Below are positions 12,452 through 22,428 of a stretch of DNA of 64,000 nt, piece after piece; within the stretch, counting starts at the first letter, position 1; each line of letters starts with the position of its first letter. The notes beneath the pieces were generated by a model, which worked only from the letters and a program-made list of their open reading frames with translations, did no database searches and was not told where the DNA came from. The DNA is from Hymenopellis radicata. Its lineage: Eukaryota; Basidiomycota; Agaricomycetes; Agaricales; Physalacriaceae. The DNA lies in NCBI GenBank assembly GCA_015501595.1, contig JADNRX010000033.1, positions 62,001 through 126,000 of the forward strand, written 5' to 3'. Made by a program: the position numbers and the translations under genes.

Positions 12452-12919
12452 TTACTCTACAATGGCGTCGCCTTTACTGTCGTCCTCCATTCTCGCTGAA
12501 TGGCTTCCGAACTGCATAGCACGCTTCTTCCTGCTGCTAGCACGTACGAAGGCGGTCGTGGTATGTTTTGCACGCGTAGCATGATGCTCTTATCCAAGTA
12601 TGAAATTAGATCGTCTACAGCGTTCACTAGATGGGCGGGGACGACATCGAGCGTTGTGGTATGGGCCAATCCTCCAAAGGGACGGAGACATTGTGACGGT
12701 AACAGGTCGTGTCTGGAATCCTCATTAACACGCTGTCAAATGGATCAACATTGGGGACTTGCGAAATCGATGGACGAAGGGACGAGGGTGAGCGAGAGAT
12801 ATGCGATAAGTGCGCATCGACATTGTCCTCTATCAGTGAGATCGTCAGACAAGGTCTCCTTTGGTACTTTCTGAGCGCGTACATTAGCTTCTTTCTCTAC
12901 GCCGTTGAGATCTAGGCAG
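12452..12919 (-). pseudogene. ASNSD1-like gene fragment, copy 1
   Basis: This segment is homologous to 25117-26752 of the intact asparagine-synthetase-like gene, but about 1.16 kb of its middle (the counterpart of roughly 25210-26372) is missing. The retained parts are the C-terminal tail and an N-terminal-middle piece ending near YCLDLNG. The join falls after the PRPPSYV codons and is out of frame, so the tail cannot be translated in register. A 3-4 nt microhomology (gtg/gtgc on the gene strand) lies at the join. There is no start codon context and it cannot encode a synthetase. Confidence 0.85.
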
Positions 12920-12946
12920 TATAATGTACGATCACATACAGAACCT

Positions 12947-13174
12947 GCACAAGGTCCAGTGCAGCTTGTCGACAAACCTCCTCAGTTCCGTTGAAGGCGC
13001 GGCAAGCTCCCCAAGTTCAGGCCACGAGTCGAAATCAAGTCAAAGTCAAAGTCAGAGCCCGCACAAGGTCCAGTGCAGGCTCGGGGTCGACAAACTCCCC
13101 AGTTCCGTCGAGGGTGCGGCAAGCTCCCAAAAAAATCATAACCGCGAGTCCAAAGAAGTCCAAGGTCGTCCAGA
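12947..13174. repeat. Two imperfect 114-bp direct repeats
   Basis: A block starting gcacaaggtccagtgcag (12947) recurs at 13061, both followed by gtcgacaaac...cagttccg and a serine/lysine-codon-rich stretch with caaagt repeats. Unit 2 has the same pair from 20459. An open frame of about 130 codons (12924-13322) crosses the pair in unit 1, but indels that are not multiples of three break it in unit 2. It is therefore probably not coding today. Confidence 0.75.
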
Positions 13175-13568
13175 AGATTCAGTCGCCGACCGCCGTAGGG
13201 AACCCAGTGTGAAGTTGAAAAGAAAGGAGTTTCAATCTCAGACCAATCAAACAGAGTCGGATGAAAATGGTGTTATTGACGAAAGTCGTATATATGTGTA
13301 TCCATTGGAAACAAGGATATAAAGAGAGGCCGTCAAAGAAAAGGAAGTTGCAAGGAGGAAATCAGGATATGGAGAAATGGAAAAGGGCCGTCGAGAAGAA
13401 AGAACATACAAATAAGGTGCGAAAGAGAAACGAAACGTACTGCACACTTGATGCATGATGTCCGAAAGACGAATACGAGCGTCGAAATCCTGTTGCGTGC
13501 GAAACCGCGGGATCAAGACTTGAAACGTGCAGGCGCGCCCATTGACCGAGAGTCGACATGCCGAGAGT
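13175..13568. other. Region shared by units 1 and 2, no recognised gene
   Basis: This is Lys/Arg-codon-rich sequence on the plus strand, present in unit 2 at about 20686-21065 and absent from unit 3. A 5-bp indel between copies (near 13366 versus 20880) argues against present-day coding. Confidence 0.5.
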
Positions 13569-15736
13569 GGTGAAAACAAGGGAATAATTATGACCTTATT
13601 TATCGTCATAAATTCGGGCTCTTCAAGCCATAGTCTGCCGTGCATGACTTCCAGTTTGCACTCAACACTTGCAGATGTCACACTTGCCACTACGCATGTG
13701 ACAGTCGACATTCCGGAATCGTGAGAACTTCCCTTTTTGGATTCTTATTGATTCCGACCGGCAACGGCTACCGATGCCGCGCAACCAAAATGAGCCTGCC
13801 GACGATCACGAGACTGAAGAAAGTGGCGCACCGTATGTGGCGTCTGCGCCGTCTTCCCGTATCATGCCATGTTCTCAGTATATGCAAATGCTAATCGAGC
13901 AATGTCTCGAGTTTGTCGGTCATACTATCATTGACCTTGAGGGCATCATGGGAGCCACCACCTTCATACCATCCTACTTAGTCGCGCCCGCTTCCGAGTC
14001 CTCCTTGCTCAGCCCATTCCCTCCTCAACTCGGCAGTCCTATTCAGCAACCTTGCACTTTCCCATCTCGTTCGGCCTAAGCAAGTGTCAATAACAACACA
14101 AGTACATGAGGGACTATGCTCACCGTACTATGATTTTCTGACACTGAGGTGGACGAGCTACGTTAGTAGTTGCGAGCATCCGAAAGAGTCGACAATGCAC
14201 CCGAAGAATGTCTCAGAGAGTAGTCTTGGTGTCGTCGTTGATAGACCAGCATCGCCATAGGCAGCCAGTGAACCCACAATGAGTCCGCCATCTGTGAATT
14301 GGGCATCGTCTACCGCACGGCGCAGGGGCGTGCCCTATAGGATGTTCTGGTAGAAGTAGTCGCGGCAACCGCTGGGCTTGGCGGTCCATTATATATCGGA
14401 GCTGGGTAGAGTATAGTGGTCGGGTTCGCATCGCGAACAGTTCAGGTACACTGGAGATGACCAGCGCCTGGTTGATTCGAGGAAAGAGCTGTGTGATATG
14501 GAACAGGCGTCGCATTGAAGCGGATGCCACTTTCGGTGAGGCTTGGAGCCTTCCAACGGCAGATGACAATGGCTGCGGTCGTTAATGGATTTATGAATGC
14601 TGTCAATGGGGCGAAGTCATACATACCTGGAGCACGGACCAAGATCCATCCTCGTCAGTTCACTAAGATCAAAGCTACGATCTGCTTGGCCTGGATAAGG
14701 CATGGTGGCTTCATCGTCGTCATAGCAAAGGATGGCGAGATCCATGAAGGCGGAGAATATGAGTGCGGAGCGCCTAGCTTGGACGCCAAAGAGCGACGCC
14801 GAGCATTGCCTGTACCCACCCGCCTCAAAGATGAGGACCATGAATCATCTTGCACGAAACATGTCCTCAGGAAGAGACCACCACGGTTTGAAGTTGACCT
14901 AGCTGATCTGAGAGTCAACAGAGAAATTTGACTCGGAGTGGGAAGATTGCAGAGACCCACCTTGTACAAAGATGTGCTCGATGAGCGCGTCTGAGAGATG
15001 ATATTCTTTTAGCACTGATGGGTTTACACTGCAACTTCGAGGTAGTGCTCAGAGGAATATGGTACTACTGCTGAAGAGCGGAGGGCTAGATGTTGGGCAA
15101 AGCCTGGTAAGCGTTGTCTATGGCATCGGCGATAATCAGCAGTAGTGCTCTCACACTCACGGTGTCGCTGCCAACAAGCTCAGTGAATGGGGATTGTCGG
15201 GCATGCAAGAAAACAAGATGAGATGAGATTGTCAAATGCACGACTAGTGAAGGGAAAACAAAGCGAACAACCACGAATGCCTATAACCGCCTCTATGCCT
15301 GTTCTCCTCCTCATTGACACCCTAGCATCCTTGTCGGTCGTCCTTAATGTTTCGTGCTAGTCCTGGCTGTTGGTCTGGCCGAGGTCGCCTTGGTCATTCT
15401 TCAACGAGTCCTTAGAGCTATGGTGGTGGGCGCGATGTCAGCAAAGACGTGCACGACATGATGAACGATGGTGTGACTGCCCTCTCTGAGTTCAGGAGAG
15501 GGCATCAGTCCAAAGATGAGAGGAATCCATTGAGAAAAGGGCGAGGACAAGTTGTTGTGGGTAGGAGGGTCGCGCGATGGCGGCGCAACCGTTCAATTTG
15601 AGGATGGACGGCCTGAATGCTCTCTCGTAGTCCAGGGGATGGCAGCCATCCAAGAGCTAAGGGACTCGGCCCAAGATCGCGCGAGATCCAGAGCAAAGGA
15701 AGTGGTGGTAAGAGGAGAGAGAGCTGCTCGGCTTAA

Positions 15737-15775
15737 TAAGCAAAACCGCCTTTCCAGCAAAGGCGGTTTTGCTTA
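15737..15775. repeat. Perfect 17-bp inverted repeat, 5-nt loop
   Basis: The left arm TAAGCAAAACCGCCTTT is exactly complementary to the right arm, with CCAGC between them. It is the strongest hairpin I saw in the window. No T-run follows directly, and no transposon end motif (CTRR) lies at the expected place. Confidence 0.85.
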
Positions 15776-16130
15776 CAAACCTTTTTGCTACCATATGATA
15801 TAGTCAATCCAATCCAAGCTAAGTGGCGACGTGCTTGGTGAGGAGGAGAGAGAAGCCGGTATCGTTGATACCGGCTGGTTTGGGGTGAAGTCCCGGCTGG
15901 GGGAAAACAGCAGGCGAGACGGTTTCCGCAAGGGACGCCACACCAAGGTGTGGGAGAGGAAACCGAATCGCCACGGGCAGCCGAAGACTTGGGTGGAAGG
16001 CTGACCTGGACCTGAACACGGATCCAGACAACCCGCCACGTAAAGGGAGTTGGAGGGTGGGGAGAAAACGCGAGCGACGATGGACGGAGCGAGCAGGACG
16101 CGCGATTTCCTAATCGGGCGTCCCCAAAAA

Positions 16131-16250
16131 AGACATGTATACCTAAGTAGTAATACATGTCTATCTACACGATCGAGGTGGCACTCTGCCCCTTAGACTT
16201 GGCCTGGCAGAGGCTCTGAGACCCTCGTTCCTCGGGCCTTGAGCCTCTGC
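16131..16250. repeat. Two further perfect inverted repeats
   Basis: AGACATGTAT (16131-16140) pairs with ATACATGTCT (16153-16162) over a 12-nt loop. GCAGAGGCTC (16207-16216) pairs with GAGCCTCTGC (16241-16250) over 24 nt. Both are in the unit 1-specific block. Confidence 0.75.
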
Positions 16251-17283
16251 GTGTCAGGCATTTAGTACTACCGTAGCATAAGCAGGCAGTCTGTGCCAAG
16301 TGAGAGACAGTGACTGCTTACCGCCTTCTGAAGTGTCGACTGAATACTGACGCGTGTCATGTAACTGACACGTGGACACTGAAAGTGACCGAAAAAGTGA
16401 TGAGTCAAAATAAATGACGAAAAAAAAGTTCACAAATAATCCAGTCGGGTCGATGAGGACTGACAGTCAATACAGTCCCAGATCGCAGTCCATATCGGCA
16501 ATCCCGGTGAGTCGTACAACGCCGAATCCAGAAGAAATCCAAGTGCCTTGTCCTACGGTCAGTCACTGCCATGTCGGAGGTCTGCTGATATGCCGTCACT
16601 GGTTACTGAAAGGCGTATGTCGACATCGCCCATTTGCTGATACATGCTCGTCAGGTAGACACCGGCTGCTTGCTGCGATGGGGCGCGAAGAGTTCTTATG
16701 GCGTACGAGACGTAGTCATGTTCGTCGTCGAATAGAGGAAAGAAAAGCTGAAAAGATGCTCGTGCACTGAGTGCAACCGAGATCAGGACAGATACGCGGA
16801 GAGCAGGAGACGATGTGCGTCCAATTTCGCCCGCGATCACGCACTACGGTCCACGAGGGTCCACGTGGGGTGCCAGCTACCTCACTTTCTCCCAACGTAA
16901 CTTATCTAACGCTTAGTCGATACTCGTTCCTCGCATCATCTAAGCTAGCAATCCAGTAATGTCCTTATGATTTTTTTGCATGAACATATTTGATCCTTCC
17001 ATCATAGACTATATCTGTCTTCCGTGCGAATGTCATCTCGCAAAGCTCTTGTTGCCTCTATTCTTATCATGTTATCCCATGGGACCTATGGAGATACTCT
17101 ATGTATGGAGCAAGGTGGTCCAAGAAAAACTTCGACCTTTATTCTAGGGTGCCTTCTTTGGGCCTGATGAAAACGGACGAGCCTGCTGCACCTTGGGCGA
17201 GGCGAAGCTGCCTATCCAATAATTCTCACCGAACCTATACTTATAAGTGAAAGGAACATGCTCACTAGACCAGCCTGATAACG

Positions 17284-19894
17284 ATGTCTCTCAAGGAGCC
17301 TTCTTCTCCCATCGACGAAAAGCAATCAGTGGACGACGTCAAGCTCTCGGTGCTAGAGGTTGATCACGATGCAGAAGTCGGTTATGATATCTATGCCTCG
17401 ACCAAGGACAACTTGGTGTTCACTCCCGCGGAAGAAAGGGTCATCATTCGCAAGATTGACCTGTGGATCCTACCGTGCTTCTGTCTAACCCAAGGATTGG
17501 CCTTCCTGGATAAGACTGCCTTGAATTACGGTAATCTGTTTGGTATGAAAGCGTGAGTGTTCTACTTTCTGCGCTTAGTTCCTACTCGACGTTAACGCCC
17601 TCGACGTTATCAGGGATCTACGCGTCACCTCTGCGCAATACGTTGGTCAGTTTCGCTTCATATGAGCTCAGCAGTTGATCCTTTTGCGTAGAGCTGGTTC
17701 GCAGGAGCCTTTCTACTTCGGTAATGTGTACTGCATCTGGTTAGAATCCGTTTTGAACTGTCCCCCGCAGGTTATCTAGTATCTGTGGAACCGTCGACAT
17801 GGTTATTGCAGAGGCTCGTTCACGCGTCCTGGTGCTTTCATACAATATTAATCTCGACGGTGCAGGTATCATACAGGAAAGATTATGGGATGTGTATGCA
17901 CAATATGGGGAGTCGTTGTGATGTATACGCATTCATTCTGTCTATCGCTATTCTTCTAACCGCGACCTAGGACGATGGCGGCTTGTAATTCGTTCGCTGG
18001 GGCAATGGCCAATCGATTTTTCTTGGGTGCCCTTGAGGCCTGCGTAACGTCGGTGTTACTTTTCTTGGCATTGCTCAAACTTGAACTGACAACAAATTGG
18101 CAGCCCGGGTCTTGGGCTCATGACTCCGGTACTTATCTAACATACGCCCCCGACTTTCAGAAGCACTGAATGATTCCTCTAGTTCTGGTGGCGAATTCGG
18201 GAACAGCCCGTGCGCCATTTGTCCTGGGTACGAGGTTTCATTTCGCGTTTTCTCAGAGAAGATCTAACTGGACATGTAGTACTGTTTCAATGGCGTAGCC
18301 GGAATCGTTGGAGGTTTCCTGGCATACGGACTTGGGCACGTCACGAATGCTGCTGTCCCTTCATGGGCGTTGATATTTTTGGTGTGTGCTTCCTTTCTCA
18401 TGATTATAGTGATATACCGAGAGCGCCTTGTCAGACATTGGGAGCTATTACTACTGCCTGGGGAGTATACATCCTGCTCATGCTACCCGATTCTCCCGTT
18501 ACGGCGCCATTCTTGGACGATCGCCAAAAGGCGATTGCCATCAAGCGTGTTGCTGAGAACAAAGTCAGTCGCCTCAAATTACAGCTTTGGACCCTCTTCT
18601 GAAGACACGGTCAGACGGGCATCAAAAACAAAACGTTCAAACTGTATCAGGCCGTGCAAGCTTTCCAGGACCCGAAGACTTGGCTCCTCATTCTCGCCGC
18701 CGCCGCTGCCCAGATTCCCAACGGTGTCGTAACCAACTTCTCAAGGTGAATTCCTGTGCATTGTGTACCTTGACCGTGCCGTCCGATGAACCCGCTCCGC
18801 AGTATCATTATCAGCAACATGGGCTTCACCCAGTTCCAGACTACTCTGTTGGACATTCCTGGAAGCATCATCCAAATCCTATCGTTAGGTGTGCGCAAAG
18901 CTCTTTCCGATTCGTGTCGTACTCAGTTATTTGCAGTTGGGAGTGGCTATCTCGCCGGCAAATTCAAGAACAGTCGAGCCATCCTTATGGTATGTCATAG
19001 TACTGATATTCTCGTCCTACATGCCTAAATAAATCGTTTCAGTTTATTGGAAACGCAGCATGTATCATCGCAGCTGCATGTCTGACATATGCGCCACAAG
19101 ACCAGAAGTGGGGGTATGTCTTTTAAGCGTCCTGTTTGGCGACGGCTGACGGTACTACGTCCAGCCGGCTGGCGGCATTCTGGTTCACGTCCTTCTCATC
19201 TGTAGGGTTTGCGATGGATTCGTCATGGTCTCTGCCGTGCGTAAGCGCGATATTTTCTTCGGTTTTGGTCCTGACGGGCTCCCAGAACGTTGGAGGGTTT
19301 ACTAAGCGACAAGTTACATCGGCCGCGACGTTTATTGTGAGTTCTATCACCTTGCTATACAGCCAAAGCTAACGTGAACCTTTGAAAGGCCTATTGCGTG
19401 AGTTTGGCCTGATTTTCTGATCACTTCTTTACTTATTGGCGCGACTAAAAACAGGCAGGGGTATGCTATTCTGCGTCTCGGTAAATATGGACATGACTAA
19501 CAGGCTATCTTGAGTACAGAACATCGCCGGACCGCATACTCTTATCGATAGTGAAGAAGATATCGGTTATCCTACGGCCACCAAAGCCATGTTAGCAGGG
19601 TGAGCTCAATTCCGCAGAGGCAGTCTTGTTATTGACTCATCTGCGTTAGATACACGGTCAAGACAGGTTGCCACATCTTGCTAGGACTGTACATGTGGTA
19701 CGAGAATAGGCGCCGAGATGCGCTGGCAGAGGCTTCAGGGGATGATATCTCAGAAGAGGAAAGAGCACGCCTCGCGGAAGAGGCTGGCATGGTACGTGTA
19801 TTACCTTGTCCTCGAATGACAGACACTCAACATGCTCCTCAACTAGAACGACGTTACCGAGTTTGACAACAAGTACTTCCGTTACGTGCTATGA
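17284..19894 (+). pseudogene. Dal5-type MFS transporter, copy 2 (frameshifted)
   Basis: The exon pattern matches copy 1, including the 9-nt exon (19389-19397) and the 6-nt exon (19455-19460). One base is missing near 19215 (gatggattc against gatgggcttc in copies 1 and 3). If the next 49-nt intron is spliced, the frame is lost. If that intron is retained, 48 net bases keep the frame and the ORF continues through NVGGFTKRQVTSAATFI with about 16 extra residues in the C-terminal half. It is most likely a recent pseudogene; a functional intron-retaining form cannot be excluded. Confidence 0.75.
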
Positions 19895-19991
19895 AATTAC
19901 GCACTATGAATTCACGACTCTGGGAGGTAGTTTGTTAGGATACGAAGCATGTACATGAGGAGTGGAAGCGAATGAAATTAGTTCTTGATGT

Positions 19992-20435
19992 TTACTCTAT
20001 AACGGCGTCGCCTTTACTGTCGTCCTCCATTCTCGCTGAATGGCTTCCGAACTGCATAGCACGCTTCTTCCTGCTGCTAGCACGTACGAAGGCGGTCGTA
20101 ATATGTTTTGCACGCGTAGCACGACACTCTTATCCAAGTATGAAATTAGATCGTCTACAGCGTTCACTAGACGGTCGGGGACGACATCGAGCGTTGTGGT
20201 ATGGGGCCAGGGACGGAGATATTGACGGCAGCAGGTCGTGTCTGGAATCCTCATTAACATGTTGTCAAATGGATCAACATTGGGGACTTGCGAAATCGAT
20301 GGACGAAGGGTGAGCGCGAGACATGCGATAAGTGCGAATCGAAATTGTCCTCTATCTGTGAAATCGTCAGACAAGGTACTTTCTGAGCGCGTACATTAGC
20401 TTCTTTCTCCACGCCGTTGAGATCTAGGCAGTATA
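19992..20435 (-). pseudogene. ASNSD1-like gene fragment, copy 2
   Basis: It has the same structure and the same internal deletion join as the unit 1 fragment, so both descend from one deleted ancestor. It has further small deletions, for example loss of the ccaaaggg-type block near 20206 and of about 13 bp near 20376. It is non-functional. Confidence 0.85.
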
Positions 20436-21065
20436 ATGTACGATCACATACAGAACCTGCACAAGATCCAGTGCAGGCTTGTCGACAACCTCCTCAGTTC
20501 CGCTGACGGCGCAAGCTCCCCAAGTTCAGGCCGCGAGTCGAAATCAAGTCAATGTCAAAGTCAGAGCTCCCACAAGGTCCAGTGCAAGCTCGGGGTCGAC
20601 AAACTCCCCAGTTCCGTCGAGGGTGCGGAAAGCTCCCAAAAATCATAACCGCGAGTCCAAAGAAGTTCAAGGTCGTCCAGAAGATCCAGTTGTCGACCGC
20701 CGTAGGGAACCCAGTGCGAAGTTAAAAAGAAAGGAGTTTCAATCTCAGACCAATCAAGCAGAGTCAGATGAAAATGGTGATTATTGACGAAAGTCGTATA
20801 TATGTGTATCCATTGAAAACAAGGATATAAAGAGAGGCCGTCAAAGAAAAGGAAGTTGCAAGGAGGAAATCAGGATATGATAAGGAGAAATGGAAAAGGG
20901 CCGTCGAGAAGAAAGAACATACAAATAAGGTGCGAAAGAGAAACGAAACGTACTGCACACTTGATGTCCGAAAGACCAATACGAGCGTCGAAATCCTGTT
21001 GCGTGCGAAACCGCGGGATCGAGAGCAGGCGCGCGCATTGACCGAGAGTCGACATGCCGAGAGTA

Positions 21066-21589
21066 TAATCCAGTCGGGTCGATAGAACTGATAGTCAATA
21101 CACTCCTAGATCGCAGTCCATATCGGCAATCCCGGTGAGTCGTGCAACGCCGAATCCAGAAGAAATCCAAGTGCCTTGTCCTATGGTCAGTCACTGTCAT
21201 GTCGGAGGTCTGCTGATATGCCGTCGCTGGTTACTGAAAGGCGTGTGTCGACATCGCCCATTTGCTGATACATGCTCGTCAGTTAGTGCGAATGTATGCG
21301 TCGACACCGGCTGTTTGCTGCGATGGGTCGAGTCGTGAAAAGCAAGGAGACTTGTTATGGGCTTGATGTGAATGCGTTGTGCGAAGACCAGTCGGAAGCG
21401 GTTGATATGATGCCAGTCGACTGATGCCTGTAACTTCTGCAGGATTGAGATGTAACTCGGAAGTGATTAGTGTACTGGCCGTGAGTTCCCAGAATCCCCA
21501 TACATCTCCTTCCATCCCCCACTGTCACTTCAAAGTGTCCACTGTCCTGACGATTCCAGTGCAGCCTATATTCCAATACAAATGACAGT
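21066..21589. other. Unit 2 3' region, no recognised gene
   Basis: The first part matches unit 1 at 16436-16675. About 300 bp (21331-21660) has no counterpart in unit 1. Nothing recognisable was found apart from the cysteine motif annotated next. Confidence 0.45.
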
Positions 21590-21685
21590 TGCGAAGTCGT
21601 CCTGTGCGCCCCGTGTGATCAGCGCAAGAAAGGCTGCCAAAGCCGTGCTTCCGGTCCCTGCGCGAAGAGTTCTTATGGCGTATGA
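21590..21685 (+). other. Degenerate Zn2Cys6-like cysteine motif
   Basis: One frame reads CAPCDQRKKGC followed seven residues later by another Cys (GPCAK) and then a stop. The spacing C-x2-C-x6-C with basic residues between is that of fungal binuclear zinc clusters, but the last cysteine is replaced by Ser. It stands alone in a region without a gene model, so it is at best the remnant of a transcription-factor gene. The corresponding bases are missing from unit 1. Confidence 0.3.
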
Positions 21686-21954
21686 GACGTAGTCATGCTC
21701 GTCGTCGAACAGAGGAAAGAAAAGTTGAAAAGATGCCCGTGCACTGAGTGCTACCGGTATCAGGACAGATGGACGCGGAGAGCAAGAGACGATGCGCGTC
21801 CAATGCCTGCGATCACCATCAAGCTACGGTCCACGTGGCCTGCTGGCTTGGGATCGCGAAACTTTCGCCCAATTAAAGTAACGCTGAGTCGATACTCTTT
21901 CCTCGCATCATCTAAGCTAGCAATCCAGTAATGTCCCTATGATTTTTTGCATGA

Positions 21955-22128
21955 CAGCTAATTGCAAATCGATAGGCCGCTCCTGCTCAACGCGTCGAAG
22001 GAGCGGACTCTGAATTGGCTCATCAGCCGATCGTGCCGCCACATCTAAGCTTCGTTCTGGACGCTCGCTGTTGTATCTACCCGTTCATTTCATTTCTATC
22101 ATGGGACGTACATGTACTGGTGAAACTG
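21955..22128. repeat. 174-bp insertion specific to unit 3
   Basis: Units 1 and 2 read gcatgaacatattt without a break. In unit 3 the block lies between gcatga and gaacatattt, giving a possible 2-bp (ga) duplication. Its ends are CAG and CTG, too little to call a transposon family. It sits about 300 bp upstream of the copy 3 start. Confidence 0.7.
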
Positions 22129-22428
22129 GAACATATTTGATCCTTTCATCATAGACTATATCTGTCTTCCGTGCGAATGTCATCTCGCAAAGCTCTTGTT
22201 TCCTCTATTCTTATCATGTTATCCCATAGATCAACATGGGACCTATAGAGATACTCTATGTATGGAGCAAGGCGGTCCAAGAAAAACTTCGACCTTTATT
22301 CTAGGGTGCCTTCCTTGGGCCTGATGAAAACGGACGAACCTGCACCTTGGGCGAGGCGAAGCTATAATTCTCACCGAACCTATACTTATAAGTGAAAGGA
22401 ACTTGCTCACTAGACCAGCCTGATGACG

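Larger units (their letters stand above)
13569..16435. other. 2.87-kb segment present only in unit 1
   Basis: Unit 2 joins the flanks of this block directly (gccgagagt to ataatccag near 21065), so it was either inserted in unit 1 or lost from unit 2. No target-site duplication or terminal inverted repeat was seen at its ends. Open frames inside (13774-14079 plus, 14515-14931 plus, 14617-14841 minus) resemble nothing I recognise. The right third is rich in perfect inverted repeats. Function is unknown and it is probably non-coding. Confidence 0.6.
9420..16950. repeat. Tandem unit 1 of a triplicated segment
   Basis: Each unit opens with atccagtaatgtcc (here 9420) and continues with a transporter gene and a piece of an ASNSD1-like gene. 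Unit 1 is longest because it has about 2.87 kb (13569-16435) absent from unit 2. It aligns with unit 2 over 9420-13568 and 16436-16950. The promoter part 9546-9701 is inverted relative to the other units. It carries the only transporter copy with an unbroken frame. Confidence 0.9.
16951..21922. repeat. Tandem unit 2 of a triplicated segment
   Basis: It starts at atccagtaatgtcc (16951), directly after unit 1. It has the transporter copy 2, the second truncated ASNSD1-like fragment and the shared 114-bp repeats. Relative to unit 1 it lacks 2.87 kb but has about 300 bp more at 21331-21660. Confidence 0.9.

Noticed and set aside
12924..13322. 132-codon repeat-containing ORF in unit 1
   Set aside because: Non-triplet indels break it in unit 2, and composition is low-complexity; better described as a direct repeat.
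13774..14931. Open frames inside the unit 1-specific block
   Set aside because: They are short and overlap on both strands, with no recognisable domain, splice signals or counterpart in the other units.
15737..15800. Helitron 3' end
   Set aside because: The hairpin fits, but no CTRR end follows at the right distance and no Rep/helicase fragment or TC start was found.
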